Made by a program: the position numbers and the translations under genes. The notes beneath the pieces were generated by a model that was given only the letters and a program-made list of their open reading frames with translations, did not search any database and was not told the DNA's origin. 64,000 bases of DNA from Gnetum montanum (Eukaryota > Streptophyta > Gnetopsida > Gnetales > Gnetaceae): assembly GCA_015680685.1 (NCBI GenBank), contig MNCI01002249.1:844424-908423 (forward strand), in the 5' to 3' direction. Shown here one piece after another: positions 31,520-44,505 of the stretch. Each line of letters starts with the position of its first letter. Position 1 is the first letter of the stretch.

Positions 31520-33982
31520 CTACGTATAGGTCTTGAAGGTAGTTAATTTGTTGGTATTTGTCTTCATTTAGTATTATTTTAATGATTAATTTGTGGGGTG
31601 CTAGTAAAATTCATTGATTAATTTTGGTGTTGATGCTTCCATGACATAGAGCATACCTTCAAGAGTTTACAAGTCAAAGAATGAATGCAATCAAGTACGT
31701 GAGGAGAAAGTTATGGCTTTTGAAATGTTTTAGGCTCTAAAAATTGCAAAAAATCCAATAGAATTTGAAGTAAAATATGAAATGTTTCACTTATTTGAAG
31801 AAAAATATTAAAGTTTTCACTAAGTGTTATGTGTATTTATAGTATTTTTATATTGCATTGACTTATTGCATTGTGCTAACACAGTTGTTTGTAAAATTTT
31901 CCAATTCAAAAACTAAGGGATTTTTAAAGCAAAATGAGAGCCAAATGGAAGTTAGAAATGAGTGAGAATAATACAAACAACAAATCATAAGGCTTTCAAT
32001 CAGGACTTAGAGTAAAAGAATTGGTTAAAAAGAATGTAAAATTGGATGATGCGAGGCATCAAAATTATAGTAAAATGAATTTAGAGATGCAATGATGGCG
32101 TGTAAATAGGGTGTTAAAAAAGTATGTAAGTGGGTCCTCCCCAAAGTAGGCCCATGACTAGAAATTACCTTGCATAACCATGCCACAGGGAGTCTATGGG
32201 CATCTTGAAAATTTAATGTTAATCCATGTAGACATCATACCCAACACAACTACTATCTTTAGTCATATGCACTCTACAAGACTAAAAATTGATTAGACAA
32301 CAATGGTATAGAGTAGTGAGGTAAATAATGCAATTTAGAAGGTGTTTGTAGAGAGATAGAGATATGAGAGCCTAAATCACTTTGACCAAAGGTCCTTGTG
32401 ATTTACATGATTAAAGTGAATCGTATACTTATCCATCTAGGGTCTAAACCAAGTCCATACCATTAATAGTGACCTCGCATTACTATGCTTCTTCCTTCCT
32501 GCAACAACCACAAAAGATGATCATCACTCAGGAAGTAGAAGAAAGGAACAAGGAAGAAGTTAGATATTTTAGGAAGAAATTTGGGCCTTAGTTAGAGGGG
32601 TGTCTTTAGACATGAGTAGCATGTCTCTTTAGCATCATAACCAATGCTTGTTTCTTAAGAGATATTCATAGAGGTGTCTTTTTGTTCTCACTATTTAAGG
32701 GAACCACACTTTACAAAGAACACACTTCCTTTTTGGAAAATAAGAAGAGTGATGATACATTTCCCATGGGTTCATGAGACTCATGGAAGGAGTCAAGAAG
32801 AAAACTTAACAAATCCCCTTGAGATCACACCCTCATTCATTTTCACTTCGTTCTTTCCCCATTCATTAAGTAATGAGGTCACGAGTTATTTTTAGTTTTA
32901 ATGTAAAAAAACCATAGTGGCTCCATGATATGGGTTCCATATTGAGAGATGACATGGGTGGATGTCATGCGCTCATTACCTTGTACCATTGTATAACTGA
33001 CAATTCGCTAGTAGAGGACATAGTCCCAAAAAAAATGTTGGCCTATGCATAAGAATAATAATCATGTTAATTGTATTTAGTGATATTAATAACTAAAATA
33101 ATAATAAAATACTATTACAACAACATGTATGACATGAAGAATAAAAGGAAATTAATGAAAATTGATGCAAACTAAAGGAAAAAAATAAAGGGAAAAATAT
33201 ATAAAAAATCAAAATATTAAGAAAATGGAAAACACATGAAAAGTAGTCAAAAAATAATGAAAAATGGTGTAAAATAAATAATCAAAAACCTTATCCTCCT
33301 CAAGGTGTTAAATGAAATGGTAATCTCCTTCATGACTAAGTTTGGAGGGGAAGATCTTAAAAATAGAGTGTACTTGTCCTTACATTGAGGTGTTGTGGTT
33401 GGTTCTGGTTATTTGGAAGTCTTTAAAGGGCTTTGCTTGTTAGATGTTGATCAACATATGCTTTTGGAGGCTCATTGGGTGGTAGATTATCATAGCCTTG
33501 AAAGAAAAAGTTGAATGTATGATGTATGATCTTTCCTGTAGTGTTTGGAACTTAGTTCATTGAGGGACATGCATGGGATTTCAATAGACAGCGTTGCTTT
33601 TTAGTTGAAATTCAACTTTTCTTATTTAGGCATCATGTCAGTGTTTAGGGTATGCCTTGTATACTTCATTCATCATCAGAGCTATCCTTTGATTCTCATC
33701 TAGCATGTTGAGCACCATTAATCTTTCTTTTCATGCTGAGTCAATGTTTAAGTGAAGGTCACATGCAAGTGTGAGTATACAGAGTTTAGTTTAAATTGGA
33801 AGTTTGGGTAACTTTTTGTACACTAACATATATGGAAAGTAGCCTATAGGAAGTTTCCAAGTTAAGCAATAAGCCCATAAGGTATCGTTTAGTTTTGTAC
33901 TCCAATCTTTTGTATACCTACTAATGGTTCTTGTTAGAATCCTTGTAATTCTCCTATTAGTCAGTTTAATTTGACCATTGAC

Positions 33983-34249
33983 TTAGTTATGATAGGATGT
34001 TATAAGTTTATATTCCAACCCTAAATGTTGCATCAACTTCCAAAAGGTAGTACTAGTGAAATGAGTTTCATTATCAAATATTAATATCCTAGGTATATGA
34101 AACCTATTTATTACATGTTTTGGAAAGAAACAAAGTGTAGTAGAAGAAGTACAGTTAGTAACAACTATAGCTTCAGGCCATTTGATATAATAGTCAATAG
34201 CAACAATGATATAAGACTTCCCATTAGACATGAGAGTGATGGATCCCAT
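33983..34249 (-). pseudogene. E3 integrase core fragment
   Basis: 88 codons: GKSYIIVAIDYYIKWPEAI with the first catalytic Asp, then RILIFDNETHFTS with the second. The open piece stops just before the catalytic Glu (ITSYHN). Confidence 0.8.
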
Positions 34250-34744
34250 GAAATTAATCCCCCAAAGATTAAAAGGCTCTAGTGGTTGGATCCACTATTG
34301 AGGTCCTTCCATTTTGGTCATTATTCCTTCATCATATTAACATTATTTATAGGAATGGGCAAATTGATGGACATCCTTAAAGATTGTGTGTCATAAATAC
34401 CCTATCATTAGGATTTTAATAGTTATTATTCTTCTTGCATAATAGCCTCCACAAGGTCCTTTAGGAGTATCTTGAAGAACATGGAGTTGATCTTCATTTG
34501 GTACAAACCATTGTACTAAGCCATCTACATAAAGTTTATAGAGGTTGCCCTCTATCTCTATGTAATACTTGACTTGGTGGAGAAACTATTATTTCTTCTT
34601 GTAGTGCCATTCACTAGAAGTTTCCTAGATGAGTAGATTGTATCAATTTGTAATCATGGGTGACATTGTGATCTCAGTTTCCTTAGCAAAAACTAACTTA
34701 TCTAGGAATTGATTAGACAAAGACTCTTCATTAGCCTTGTTATC

Positions 34745-34963
34745 TCATCTTAATCGAGACAAATAACCAGCAACAACATTCTTGGTTTTCTTTTTGTCCA
34801 TCATTATTAAGTTAAACTCTTGTAAAATCACCAACCAAATAACACGGGGGCTCATTGTTAGTTTGTTCATGAGGAAGTGAATGACACTCTGATTAGTGCA
34901 CACAAAAATTGAATATCCAAGCACATAGTGCCTAAATTTTTCAAGAGCATACATCACCACCAT
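34745..34963 (-). pseudogene. E3 RNase H fragment
   Basis: ALEKFRHYVLGYSIFVCTNQ and VIHFLMNKLTMSPRVIWLVI match the gypsy RNase H end; the expected Asp in VxTDH is replaced (CTNQ). It ends KTKNVVAGYLSRLR (usually NxVADxLSR). Confidence 0.75.
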
Positions 34964-35689
34964 TAATTATTTTTCCTTTATGATGTAGTTCAGTTATGCA
35001 CCTAAAATGCTCCTTCTTACATAATGGATGTAATATGGATGTTTGTGATCATTCACTTGTGTATGTATTGCATCCAAGGCATAACTAGATGCATCTATCA
35101 TGATGTGGAATGGTTTAGATGAATCTGGTGCTTATAGGATTGGTGTTTTTATGGGATTTTTCTTTAAGAGGTGGAATGCTCATTTACATTTCTTAGTTAA
35201 TTCGAATGTTGCATCCTTCTTGGTGAGCTCAACTAGTGGTTTGAAATTTTTGGAGAAGTTTTCAATAAAGCACCTATTGTAACCTATGTGTCCAAGGAAT
35301 GACCTCATGTCCTTGATTATTTGAGGTTGTTTGTTGATTCCTTAGAGCACCCTTATTTTTTATAGATCAATCTCAATGCCTTTTTCTAAAATCTAGTGTC
35401 TTAGGATAATGCCATCCTAGATCATCAAGTGGCTCTTTTATCAATTAAGCTTTAAGTTGGTTTCCACACAATGCTTTAATACTTACTTAAGATGATGTAG
35501 CACTTGTTGGAAATCAATAGCATAGGTGGAAAAGTCATTCATAAAGACTTTAATACCATTGTTAATTTGTTGTCGAAAGATATTGAGGACAAGGCATTGA
35601 AAGGTTGCAGGAACATTACACAAACCAAAAGGTATCTTTTTATATGTAAAAATTTTCCAAGGACTTGTAAATGTTGTTTTGACCTGGTC

Positions 35690-35932
35690 TTATAATGTGA
35701 TTTGGATTTGGTTATATCCACTATACCCATTTAGAAAACTGTAATACCTATGACTTTCTATGGTGTCCAACACTTGATCCACAAATGGCAAAGAAAAATG
35801 ATCTTTAAATGTAGCCATGTTTAAGAGCCTAAAATCCATGTAGACTCTCTGTTCCCCTCCTTTCTTTAGTATAATGGAAAGTGGGCTCATCCACTCACTA
35901 TTTTCCATAGGATAGATGAACCTGGCCTTCAA
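35690..35932 (-). pseudogene. E3 reverse transcriptase, N-terminal part
   Basis: ARFIYPMENSEWMSPLSII, then YMDFRLLNMATFKDHFSLPF and QVLDTIESHRYYSFLNGYSG, the fingers-palm start with FLNGYSGY in place of the first catalytic Asp block. The wording fits the Athila/Tat side of Ty3/gypsy. The rest of RT continues with stops to about 35000. Confidence 0.8.
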
Positions 35933-36013
35933 GAACTTTTCTATCTTATTTTTAATAGCTTTCTTTAATCTTGGGTTTAATCTCCTTTGTGATTATCTTT
36001 TGGACTTGATGCT

Positions 36014-36897
36014 TGATGAATCATGGTTTGCTACGTGCTGATATCAGACCCCTGATATTAGGTACAAGATATCAAGTCTGATGAGTCCCGATATCGGACC
36101 CCCGATATCGTAGCCTAGTTAGCGATATTAGATACGTGATATCGTGGTTCCCGTGTTAGCCTATAAATACACAATTGGGCGCACAAGAAAGTCATAGGAA
36201 AAGTTAGTGTTAGAGTAGAGTCTTTTTGTTCATTTTTTAGTTCTTCTCAACTTTTTTTCCCCAGTGCATGCTTACAGTGTGATGATTGTAATTGTACAAG
36301 ACCTTTATTCAAGTGTGACGTACTTGGACATGCACATGATCAGAAATAAAGATCGAGATTACTTCATCATTGCAACATTCACTTAGTTTAATTATATAAT
36401 TTTTATTCATTGCTTTCTTACTTAATACTTCTTTACCCTCAACTCCTATCCCTGTTAGTAAATGTGAAATGGGTACGACTTAATCATGAGCATTTAAGTG
36501 TGACTACTTGGTATCCTAGTAGCGTACCTAGGATATGCACTTGGTAATCCCAGTAGTAGTCATACACGAGGTCCAAGATGTGTACGGATGATTAAGGGTG
36601 GATGCTCATCACACTTAGGCTAGCTTAGACTCTCTTCACCCTTTCCCTTTTAGGTTGATCAAAGTTATTTCCATTACCTCTAGGAGTAGCACTAGTTTAA
36701 GACCACATCATACACCTCACTTTGGACTAAACCATATGTGACAAAGCAAATACTAGTCCAAGTGGGAAGATAGCAAACTGTGATCAACGAGTAACTATCT
36801 AGATACCACAACTAGCCTATCTACGAAGTTCAACCAGATCATGTGTGAAACACTCATATTCATATAGTTGAGTGTAGGGGTAGCCCGCCACTCATCA
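36014..36897 (+). repeat. Solo G1 LTR L2 with target duplication ATGCT
   Basis: 884 bases, TGATGAATC...CTCATCA, flanked by ATGCT at 36009-36013 and 36898-36902. TATA at 36161-36170, GATATC palindromes upstream, CAGAAATAAAGATCGAG near 36339. It splits E3 between protease and RT and is opposite in orientation to E3. Confidence 0.9.
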
Positions 36898-37299
36898 ATG
36901 CTAGAGTTTGTGTAGATTTGATGTTAGCATATGCATGGATCTATCCCTATAATTTCATTATATGACTAGGCAAAGGCTATTGACCATTTGTTTACTACTC
37001 TTAGCAACTTCTCTTTCTATTCCTTGGTTAGGTGGGTATTGATAATTGCTAGTCTTCCATTATTTAAGAATACATATTATAAGAACTTTGGTAATGTTTT
37101 TAATTCCAAGGGCTCCAATTTAGAGATTTTTGAAATTTCCAATTTTCCCCAATTTACCTTTAATCCTCTTATATTAATAAAACATAAGAGTTGGCACCTC
37201 ATTTGCTCCATTTCATCCATGTTATCCATGTATGCACTTGTGGGGATTTCCATTGGTTGCATGCATATTGTAGAAATAATGCTGTTGTCTATAGTCAAC

Positions 37300-39837
37300 C
37301 ACTAAGTTCCTTCTTGTTTTGCACTTGTTTTGTATAAGCATCTTTTAACATTGGTAGATTCAACACACATTTTGTAAGTCCTCATGGTTGTACCTTTGAT
37401 TGCTCATATTTTTTGTATGTAGTTGCACCTTGTATCATTGTACCTAATGCATGGAACTCTCTTCTTTCCTACTTTATCAAATTTATTTTTCCTTGGAAAT
37501 TTCCAAGGAGAGATCTTTGATTCCTAGCTTGGCATTAAGTGTACTTAGCTAAGTCCTTCCCATAATGGTTAGGAAGTCCCCCTTGCAATTATCCACACAA
37601 ATTACTAGGAAATTTGCTAGATATAATCACCCACTAACAATAATGAAAATGTCCTCTACCAATCCAAATGGAATGATGATGGATTGATCTATAAGTTCCA
37701 ACCTAATATTACACTTTTTAAGTGAAGGCATGTTCCATATATTGTACATTTTTTGGAAGATCAAATTCACACCAAAATCTAAATCCAATAGGACCTTTCA
37801 GGGGACTTCTAGGATTAGTTTTGTTCCTAGGAAGGTGTCCTATCTTTATCAAGTCTATCGTGGCATGGGTTAACATAACAATTTGTACATTTTGGGGCTT
37901 TTGGTTTGAAGGCGGCTTGGTAGAAACTTGTTGGGTAGTTTGAAAGGACTTCATAAGCATGGGTGCTTGCGATGGTTTGGGTGGATCATTAGGTCTAAGA
38001 AATAGCCTTGCAAATTCATAGCTCTTGTGACATTTCGTTGTGTAGCTTGTGTAAGTATTTCATCTTGCATGGTTGCTACGGGTATTGAAGGAGTGAAGAT
38101 ATGACGTGCATGGTATTGTAAATGATGATGAGTGTACACAAAGGGAGATTTAACACATGCATTGGTAAGTCTATGATATTCAAGAGGGTAATAATGATGA
38201 CAAGATGTGTGAATAGTAAAGCCACTTGGTAACACTAGTTGCTAGACATAATACCCATAAGGATTTGGCTAGTAGTAAGGACACTATTACTTTGATGGTG
38301 GCATCCCTCACAATTGCTAGTTATGTCATCACTATTAGTAATCTTGATACGTAGGTGGTGTTCCACTTGGATAGTATTGTTGTTGATGGAACTGTTACCT
38401 ATAGTTGCCTTGAGGATAAGATAACCTTCTAGGTGATTGTCTTTTAATAAATTTTGGATTTAAGGCATATACCCTAGATTTCTACAAGTGGGATAAAGTT
38501 GGATAACCTTCTCTTGGATGTTTATATTGGCATATGTTACATTCATTATCATTTGAATTAGAATCTACAACCTTCTCTACTACTATATCCTTACCTTTTG
38601 ATGATAATATTTCTTTGTCATGTCCTTATTTCTTTTCTTATTCTTATCCTTGTTTTCTTACTCTATTTTCTTCTCAATGATTAAGTGTCATCTAGAACTT
38701 ATCATTTAGAGATTCTTACATTGTGTCCACCTTGGCCAATATTTTAGTCATAGATTTTTTGTTTTAGTAATGTTTTCTTTACATGATCTACTTTAATGAT
38801 GGTTCTTCCTTTGGATCACAGAGATGTACCTCCTTCTTGAAAATGAAAGGATCTTTATTATAATCCTCTCTACTCTCTATTTTCTTGAGCTCTGCTTCTT
38901 TCTTTGCTAATTGGTCTATAAGTCTTTAAATTTGATGGGTCCATATTTCTGACAATCTCCCTTGGACATAAACTTAAAGAGTCTTCTTTCTTTTGTTTCT
39001 AAGCCCATCTATGATATGACAGAGTTATTTCCTTCAAGAGAAACCATTCCCTAGGTACTAATGTAGCAAAGAATACTACCTTTCCAAGGCTACATTAAGG
39101 GATTCATAGTTATCTTATTTTCACCATTGAATCTATTTTCTTAAGTTGAACACCTTGGAGTATGTTTGATACTTGTCATCAAAAAACTTTAGCTTTATAT
39201 TTCATATTTGAATAGATTCTAGTTCTAAGGACCAATACCAACTTTTAGCCTCCTTGATGAGTGTCCTAGGGAATAACTTAACTTTTTTCAATCATTTTCA
39301 ATATTTTGTAGGGTGCAAACGTCATGGAAGGCTTGTAAATGGTGCTACTAGATCATCATTATAGCCTCCTTCAAATTTAGGGATATTATTCAAGTCAAGA
39401 TGTTTGATTTGACTATCCCTTTAATGCCTAAACTACCTCATGAATGTTAATCATTCTTTTTATAGCAATTAATGATTAATCATAAGCATCTTATTCATTG
39501 CAAACCCTATCATAGCCATGTCTCCTATGGTGTGGCCTACTACACCTTCTTTCTTCGTGATGCCCCTCTTCCTCTTACTATTGTCTACAGTCCCTTTTGT
39601 CAACCCTATGATAAGGTCTTCTATCATCTTCAACTTGTCTTTAATTATTTCCCAATCGTTCCCAATCATGATCTCTCTCATCAAAGCTTGACCATGAGAA
39701 AGATGGTGAGGATGGAGATCTAGGAGAGTTGTCCTAACCTAGTCTTCTTCTTTGGTTCCTTGATTTTTCTCTTTCTTGGTAACTGGGATACCTTGGCCTT
39801 AAGGCCCCCTTGTTTTGGATCTAGCTCTCTCCTTATG
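37300..39837 (-). pseudogene. E3 gag and protease region, decayed
   Basis: It matches E4 gag (49440-46700) along its length: GGYNDDLVAPFTSL (about 39330-39375) parallels GGYDSDPQHHLQAF in E4. Towards 37298-37077 it reads KLEPLELKTLPKFL, the linker between protease and RT. Many stops and shifts; no intact active-site triad was found. Confidence 0.6.
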
Positions 39838-40749
39838 TTGGTTGCTTGCTAAGGTTGAACATAACTAATAAAACATGTGTATATGAATCCTATGATATTG
39901 TATCTATGAAATTAGAGTTACGATATGGTAACTCTGCATACATCATTGTAGATGTGATGTAGTGGGCCATGGTCATGCCTATAAATACCAACCCACTGTT
40001 GCATAAAAAAAAAAAACTTTTAGCCAACACTTAGCAAAATTTTTATAGTTTATTTTTGTGACTTAGAGTTAGAGTTAGAGTGAATGCCCGTAGTTTGGTG
40101 AGCAATAGTTATACGAAATCTTTATTCAAGTGGATTGTTGCTAGACACAATTTATGAATAGAAGTAAACATCAAGATTTTTTTTCATCATTGCATCATCT
40201 CACCTAGCTTAATTTTTACTTTTCATCATGTTTACTTGCATTAAGTTATTTACATTTTCTAAGTTCTTTTACATTCCAATGTCTCTTAGTAAGATGGAAT
40301 AAGTATGATTAGTTTCGAGCATAAAGTGTAACTTTTTGGTAACCTAGTATTGACTTTGCTTGGTTCACTTAGTAGTGAAATCACTTGGTAATGCCACTAA
40401 CTATTATATCAAGCCATAATGTGTACGGAAAACAATGAATGGTTGCTTATTGCGAATAGGATAGAATAGCTTTATGTTTTCATTGCACTTAGACATAGAA
40501 TTTACAATCATTTTTACCATGTTGGTACTTAGTGTAATTCGAGTGAAATAAAATCAATATATCATATATCTCACTAAGAGTTAAACCATATAATTTTTAC
40601 TTTGCCAACTCTATGTGAGAAGCAAACTATCATAAACTAAACATCAACTACTAGTATACTTATATTGTCCATCCACAAAGTATGAGCTGATTGCACATAA
40701 AGACTTGTGACTTGTATGGTTAAGTGTTAGAATACCTAAATACTCATCA
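39838..40749 (+). repeat. G1 LTR L3 (5' LTR of E5), start uncertain
   Basis: The TATA box CTATAAATAC (39979-39988), the TTTATTCAAGTGG region, the CTTGGTAA units and the end TACTCATCA (40749) match other G1 LTRs. The left boundary is eroded; 39838 is an estimate from where E3 gag similarity stops. Confidence 0.65.
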
Positions 40750-40750
40750 T

Positions 40751-40768
40751 TTATGTCATTGCAAGGGA
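40751..40768 (+). other. E5 primer-binding site, tRNA-Asp-like
   Basis: TTATGTCATTGCAAGGGA, one base after the LTR. It is a decayed relative of the Asp-tRNA site TGGCGCCGTTGCCGGGGA (11 of 18). E4 has a closer match. Confidence 0.5.
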
Positions 40769-40891
40769 TGTGCCAATGTTTTCTAGTTAGTTGATTTTAC
40801 CAAGATTATTGTATTAAGCTTCATAAAATATAATTTTCATACTTACATTAATTTTCTCAAAAAGTATACACTTAAGTGTCAAACACTTAAC

Positions 40892-43667
40892 ATGGCTTCT
40901 ACAACTAAGGAAAAATCTCCACTTGCTAATGAATTTAATGAAAGTCATGACAAGGATTATAATGAAGAAGATTGAAGTACACTGATTTAAACCAAAATTT
41001 CCTATGCTTACACTCATCCTTATTATCCTGACTTTACATTTATTTTTCATCCAGATGAACAACTCAGATCGAGAGATTTACAAGGCAACATTATCTTGCC
41101 ATAGAAAAGTTCTACACCATCAATGCTTCAAGTAGGTCTTATCAGGATAAACCCTGGCCATGTACAAGAAGGCTACTACATCATCAAACACATGACTAGG
41201 TCATACTAGCCAACTGAGGCTTAGGCAAGAACCGATGCCATCATAAAGCTAAGGTATGAACAAGAAAAATGGAACAAATCACCTTAAATAGTTGTTATAG
41301 AAGAAAAGGAAGATGCTATATTCCAAACTAAGAAAATCTATTAGACTCATGGGTCTCATTCTCAAACACCAATCATTCATATTAAAGATCCTATTAAGAT
41401 AAAATTGCATTTAGCTCTTATAGAAACCCCTAGAAGAAATAAGGAAGACTCCAGACTTAGGAGGAGATCAAGGGCCAAGACCTCTATTGAATCTAAAAGT
41501 GATGAATTAAGGAGTTACCAAAGAAAAACCAACTCACACCATTCTTCAACTCCTTCATCTTCTTCCTCACATTCATCTTCAGATTCTAACAATAAAGAAT
41601 GAAGACTGAGGGATCATGATGGGGAAAGAAAAAGAAACCATGAGAGATGTACATATAGAAGAAGGAATCTTGATGAAGAGGAAGATAATCATGATGAAAG
41701 AAGAGAAAGGATTACACATGAGGAGAGAGAGCATCATGAGCATTTGAGGGATCATTACTACACCAGAACTTATGAACCCAAAGACTATGAACAATCATTA
41801 TTGGCCACTTGAAATATGATGAATATTAGGGAAGCTATGTATTGGTCTTTTGGTATGTCAAAACCTTAAGAAAAATGGAGAACATAGGATGTTTGTCTGA
41901 TGTTGTGTTTATAGGATAAGAACTCGAATTGAGATAAGAAGGTTTGAGAAAGCTTAAGAACATGGACAAGGAATAAAGAATTCATCATGAAAAGGAAGGT
42001 GAAGAAAGACGTCTTTGAGAAATAGTAGATGTCTTGGCAGGATTGAAGGATGCATAGACAAAGATGTCTCTTAAAAACAACAAACATCTTTCATCAGGAA
42101 AATACATCTTCACTAAACAAAGATGTCTTCTCAAAATACAGACTAGTTTCAAAAAGACGTCTTTCCCCATACAAAGATGTCTTCTCAGAATTAAGGCAAA
42201 TATAAAAAGACATCTCAAGCATGAAGAAGACGTCTTCCATGACCATTAACTATTGTTAGCTAGTTGTTGCATGAGTTCTAAGATGGATTTGGAAACATGG
42301 TGGCTAAAAGAAGACATAATTCTCATTGGGAAAAGTACAAGCTCTTGTACAATCACTATGAAATTATTTGTCAATCATTGTAATCATTATTGTTCCTCAT
42401 TGTATTATCCTTTGTCCATTGTAAAGTGTGTTGTACTTCAAAGTACAAGGATCAAGAAACTAAGTTACATTCATCCCTTGTAAGTGTTGTTCTCCCTTAA
42501 TGCCTTGTGGGGTTGATGTGATTCCTGCAAGAAGGCATCTTGATTAAGCTTGTTAGGATCCTATAAGATTGAATGGTTATGTAGTGTCATAACACTCTAA
42601 AGTAGAGCTCAAGATTGTAAAGGTTGTACAAGCCTAAGCTTGTTGGAACCTTGCAGGGTTGAGTGATTGGTGCAACATCACAACACTCTGGAGTGAAGCT
42701 TAGATCTTGTATAGGGTGTGGTACCCTTCAAACCACAATTTGGAAGGAATAAAGTCTAAAGGTGTGGTTGTGAACTACCCTCCAAGTGTGGACTACCCAA
42801 GTTGGGGAACCATGTTAAAATTGGTGTGCATCTTATGTAAAAGAGTTTCAAATTGGAGAACTTATTCATCCCACCCCCTCTAAGTTCAACTATCCACACT
42901 ATGTACATTCCTACTAGACATGTAAGGGATAGTCGCATCAAGTGACTAGACATGAACAACATTATAAAACTTTAAGGCGGATACCATGCAAATCTGCATC
43001 ACCATCTCCAAGCCTTCCATGATGCCTGTGCCCTATAAAACATAAAAAATAATTACAAAAAATTGAGGTTTTTTCCTAGAAAACTCATAAAGAAAGCAAA
43101 GAACTAATACATATCCTTAGAACTAGGAGCAATTTGAAGGTGGAGTACCATGTTATAACTCTTCAATGCTAAGTATCAAACTTATTCTAGAGTGTTTAAT
43201 TTAAGAAATTAGATCCAAGAATGGAAATAAGGGATACACAAATTCCTTGATGTAGTAATGGATAGGTACTATTTTGTACATAGATGTCTAGGCCACAAAT
43301 TTTCTTAAAGAGAAGAACTATGAAACATCATCGATGGTCTAAGGAATAAGACAAGAGAGACCCTTGGGGCTATTACCCAAGGAAGACTATCTAAAATGAT
43401 AGCTCATCAGATCCAAAGACTCATAAACCAAGTGGCAAAAGAGGAAGGAAAATTAAGGAAAAGAGAATTAGCCAAAGAGTGTAATAGAGATATACAAAAT
43501 AAGAAAAAGGGATGTAAGGATATTTGAATTACAAGAAGAACAAATCTTAGAAGATACAACTTGGTAAAAGACTCTACCAATTTAGAAAATAATTAATAAC
43601 ATTGTAATAGAGGTAGAAAGAATGTGGGATTTAGTAGATGAGAATTTTGCTACAACACTACTGATAG
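40892..43667 (+). pseudogene. E5 gag, first part (interrupted by a solo LTR)
   Basis: The ATG at 40892 opens MASTTKEKSPLANEF. The same frame continues with scattered stops through an Arg-rich stretch (LRRRSRAKTS) and a Ser/His-rich stretch (HSSTPSSSSSHSSSDS, to 41602) up to the CTATG duplication at 41839. After the solo LTR it resumes as YIPTRHVRDSRI and then the gag capsid region: HHHLQAFHDACAL, RWSTML, FNAKYQTYSRVFNLRN. The second interruption is E4 at 43673. Confidence 0.75.
41840..42898 (+). repeat. Solo copia LTR with target duplication CTATG
   Basis: Full-length relative of the LTR at 18238-19475, sharing the AAGACGTCTT array (about 41995-42240) and the ending TATCCACA. Flanked by CTATG at 41835-41839 and 42899-42903. 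It sits inside E5 gag; gag text reads through when it is removed. Confidence 0.9.
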
Positions 43668-43672
43668 TAGAT

Positions 43673-44505
43673 TGATGAGCAGCAAGCTATCCCTAATCTC
43701 AACCATACGAATCATAAGTGTTCACGCACGATCTGGTCAAATTCCATGGATGGGACTAGTTGTGGCATCTAGATCATTATGCCTTAATCACAGTTTGCTG
43801 TCTTCCCACTTGGACTAGTGATAGCTTTGTCATGTATGGTTTAGTCCAAAGTGAGGCATATGAGTCTTGATGTTGTGTTGGCCTTATGCTACTCCTATTG
43901 ATAATAAAGAAATCAATTATTTAAACAAATTAACAATGGAAAGTAAATTCTAAACTAGCCTACGAGTGATGAGTGTTAGTTCTTAGCTTGTCATACACAT
44001 CCTAAACCCATGCATCTACTCCTGGGGTTACCAAGTGCTATACTACTAGGCGAACCAAGTAATAATGCTACTAGGGTTACCAAGCAAATATGTGTTTACG
44101 CTTGAAATTGGTCATGCTCATTTTGCCAATTCATTAATATGCATGGAAATGTAAATATTAACTAAGTACATGAAAAGTAAATTGCATGGAAAATAAATTT
44201 GATATAAGTCAAAGTGCTACAATGAATAAGAATTAATATTGATCTTCATAGAATGTGTCTAGGTACATTGCCACTCAAATAAGATGTTGTACAACTAAAT
44301 TAGATCCACACTGTAGGCACTCACTAACTATTCTCTAAGACTACAGAATAAAACTGCAAGAGTTCGAATACTCTATTAACTAACTTATGCCCAAACCATG
44401 AGCCGAACCACTATATCTATAAGCCAGCATACATGTCACGATATTAGATATTTGACATCACTTCTTGGGCCTCGATATCAGAGCTAGATAAAATAAGATT
44501 CATCA
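43673..44505 (-). repeat. G1 LTR L4 (3' LTR of E4)
   Basis: 833 bases from TGATGAGCAGC to GATTCATCA. The adjacent inner sequence on the minus strand is CAGTTGTGGGGTTA, the polypurine tract. Confidence 0.85.

Larger units (their letters stand above)
31640..39837 (-). mobile_element. G1-like gypsy element E3 (gag, pol, 3' spacer), interrupted
   Basis: From high to low coordinates: gag (about 39830-37300), a solo LTR insertion (36014-36897), RT (about 35932-35000), RNase H (34963-34745), integrase (34249-33983) and a non-coding spacer down to about 31640. The spacer shares ATAGTGACCTCGCATT (near 32466) with E4 (45781). The gag N-terminus is cut at 39837 by E5. The 3' LTR was not found; the boundary with E2 lies between 31400 and 31640 and is unclear. 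Confidence 0.7.

Noticed and set aside
39833-40755. TTATG on both sides of LTR L3 as a solo-LTR target duplication
   Set aside because: The right TTATG is part of the primer-binding site and gag follows, so L3 is a 5' LTR and not a solo LTR.
41405-41602. Ser/Arg-rich frame as an SR splicing protein
   Set aside because: It is in frame with gag of E5 and has a counterpart in E4 gag, so it is the gag Ser-rich linker.
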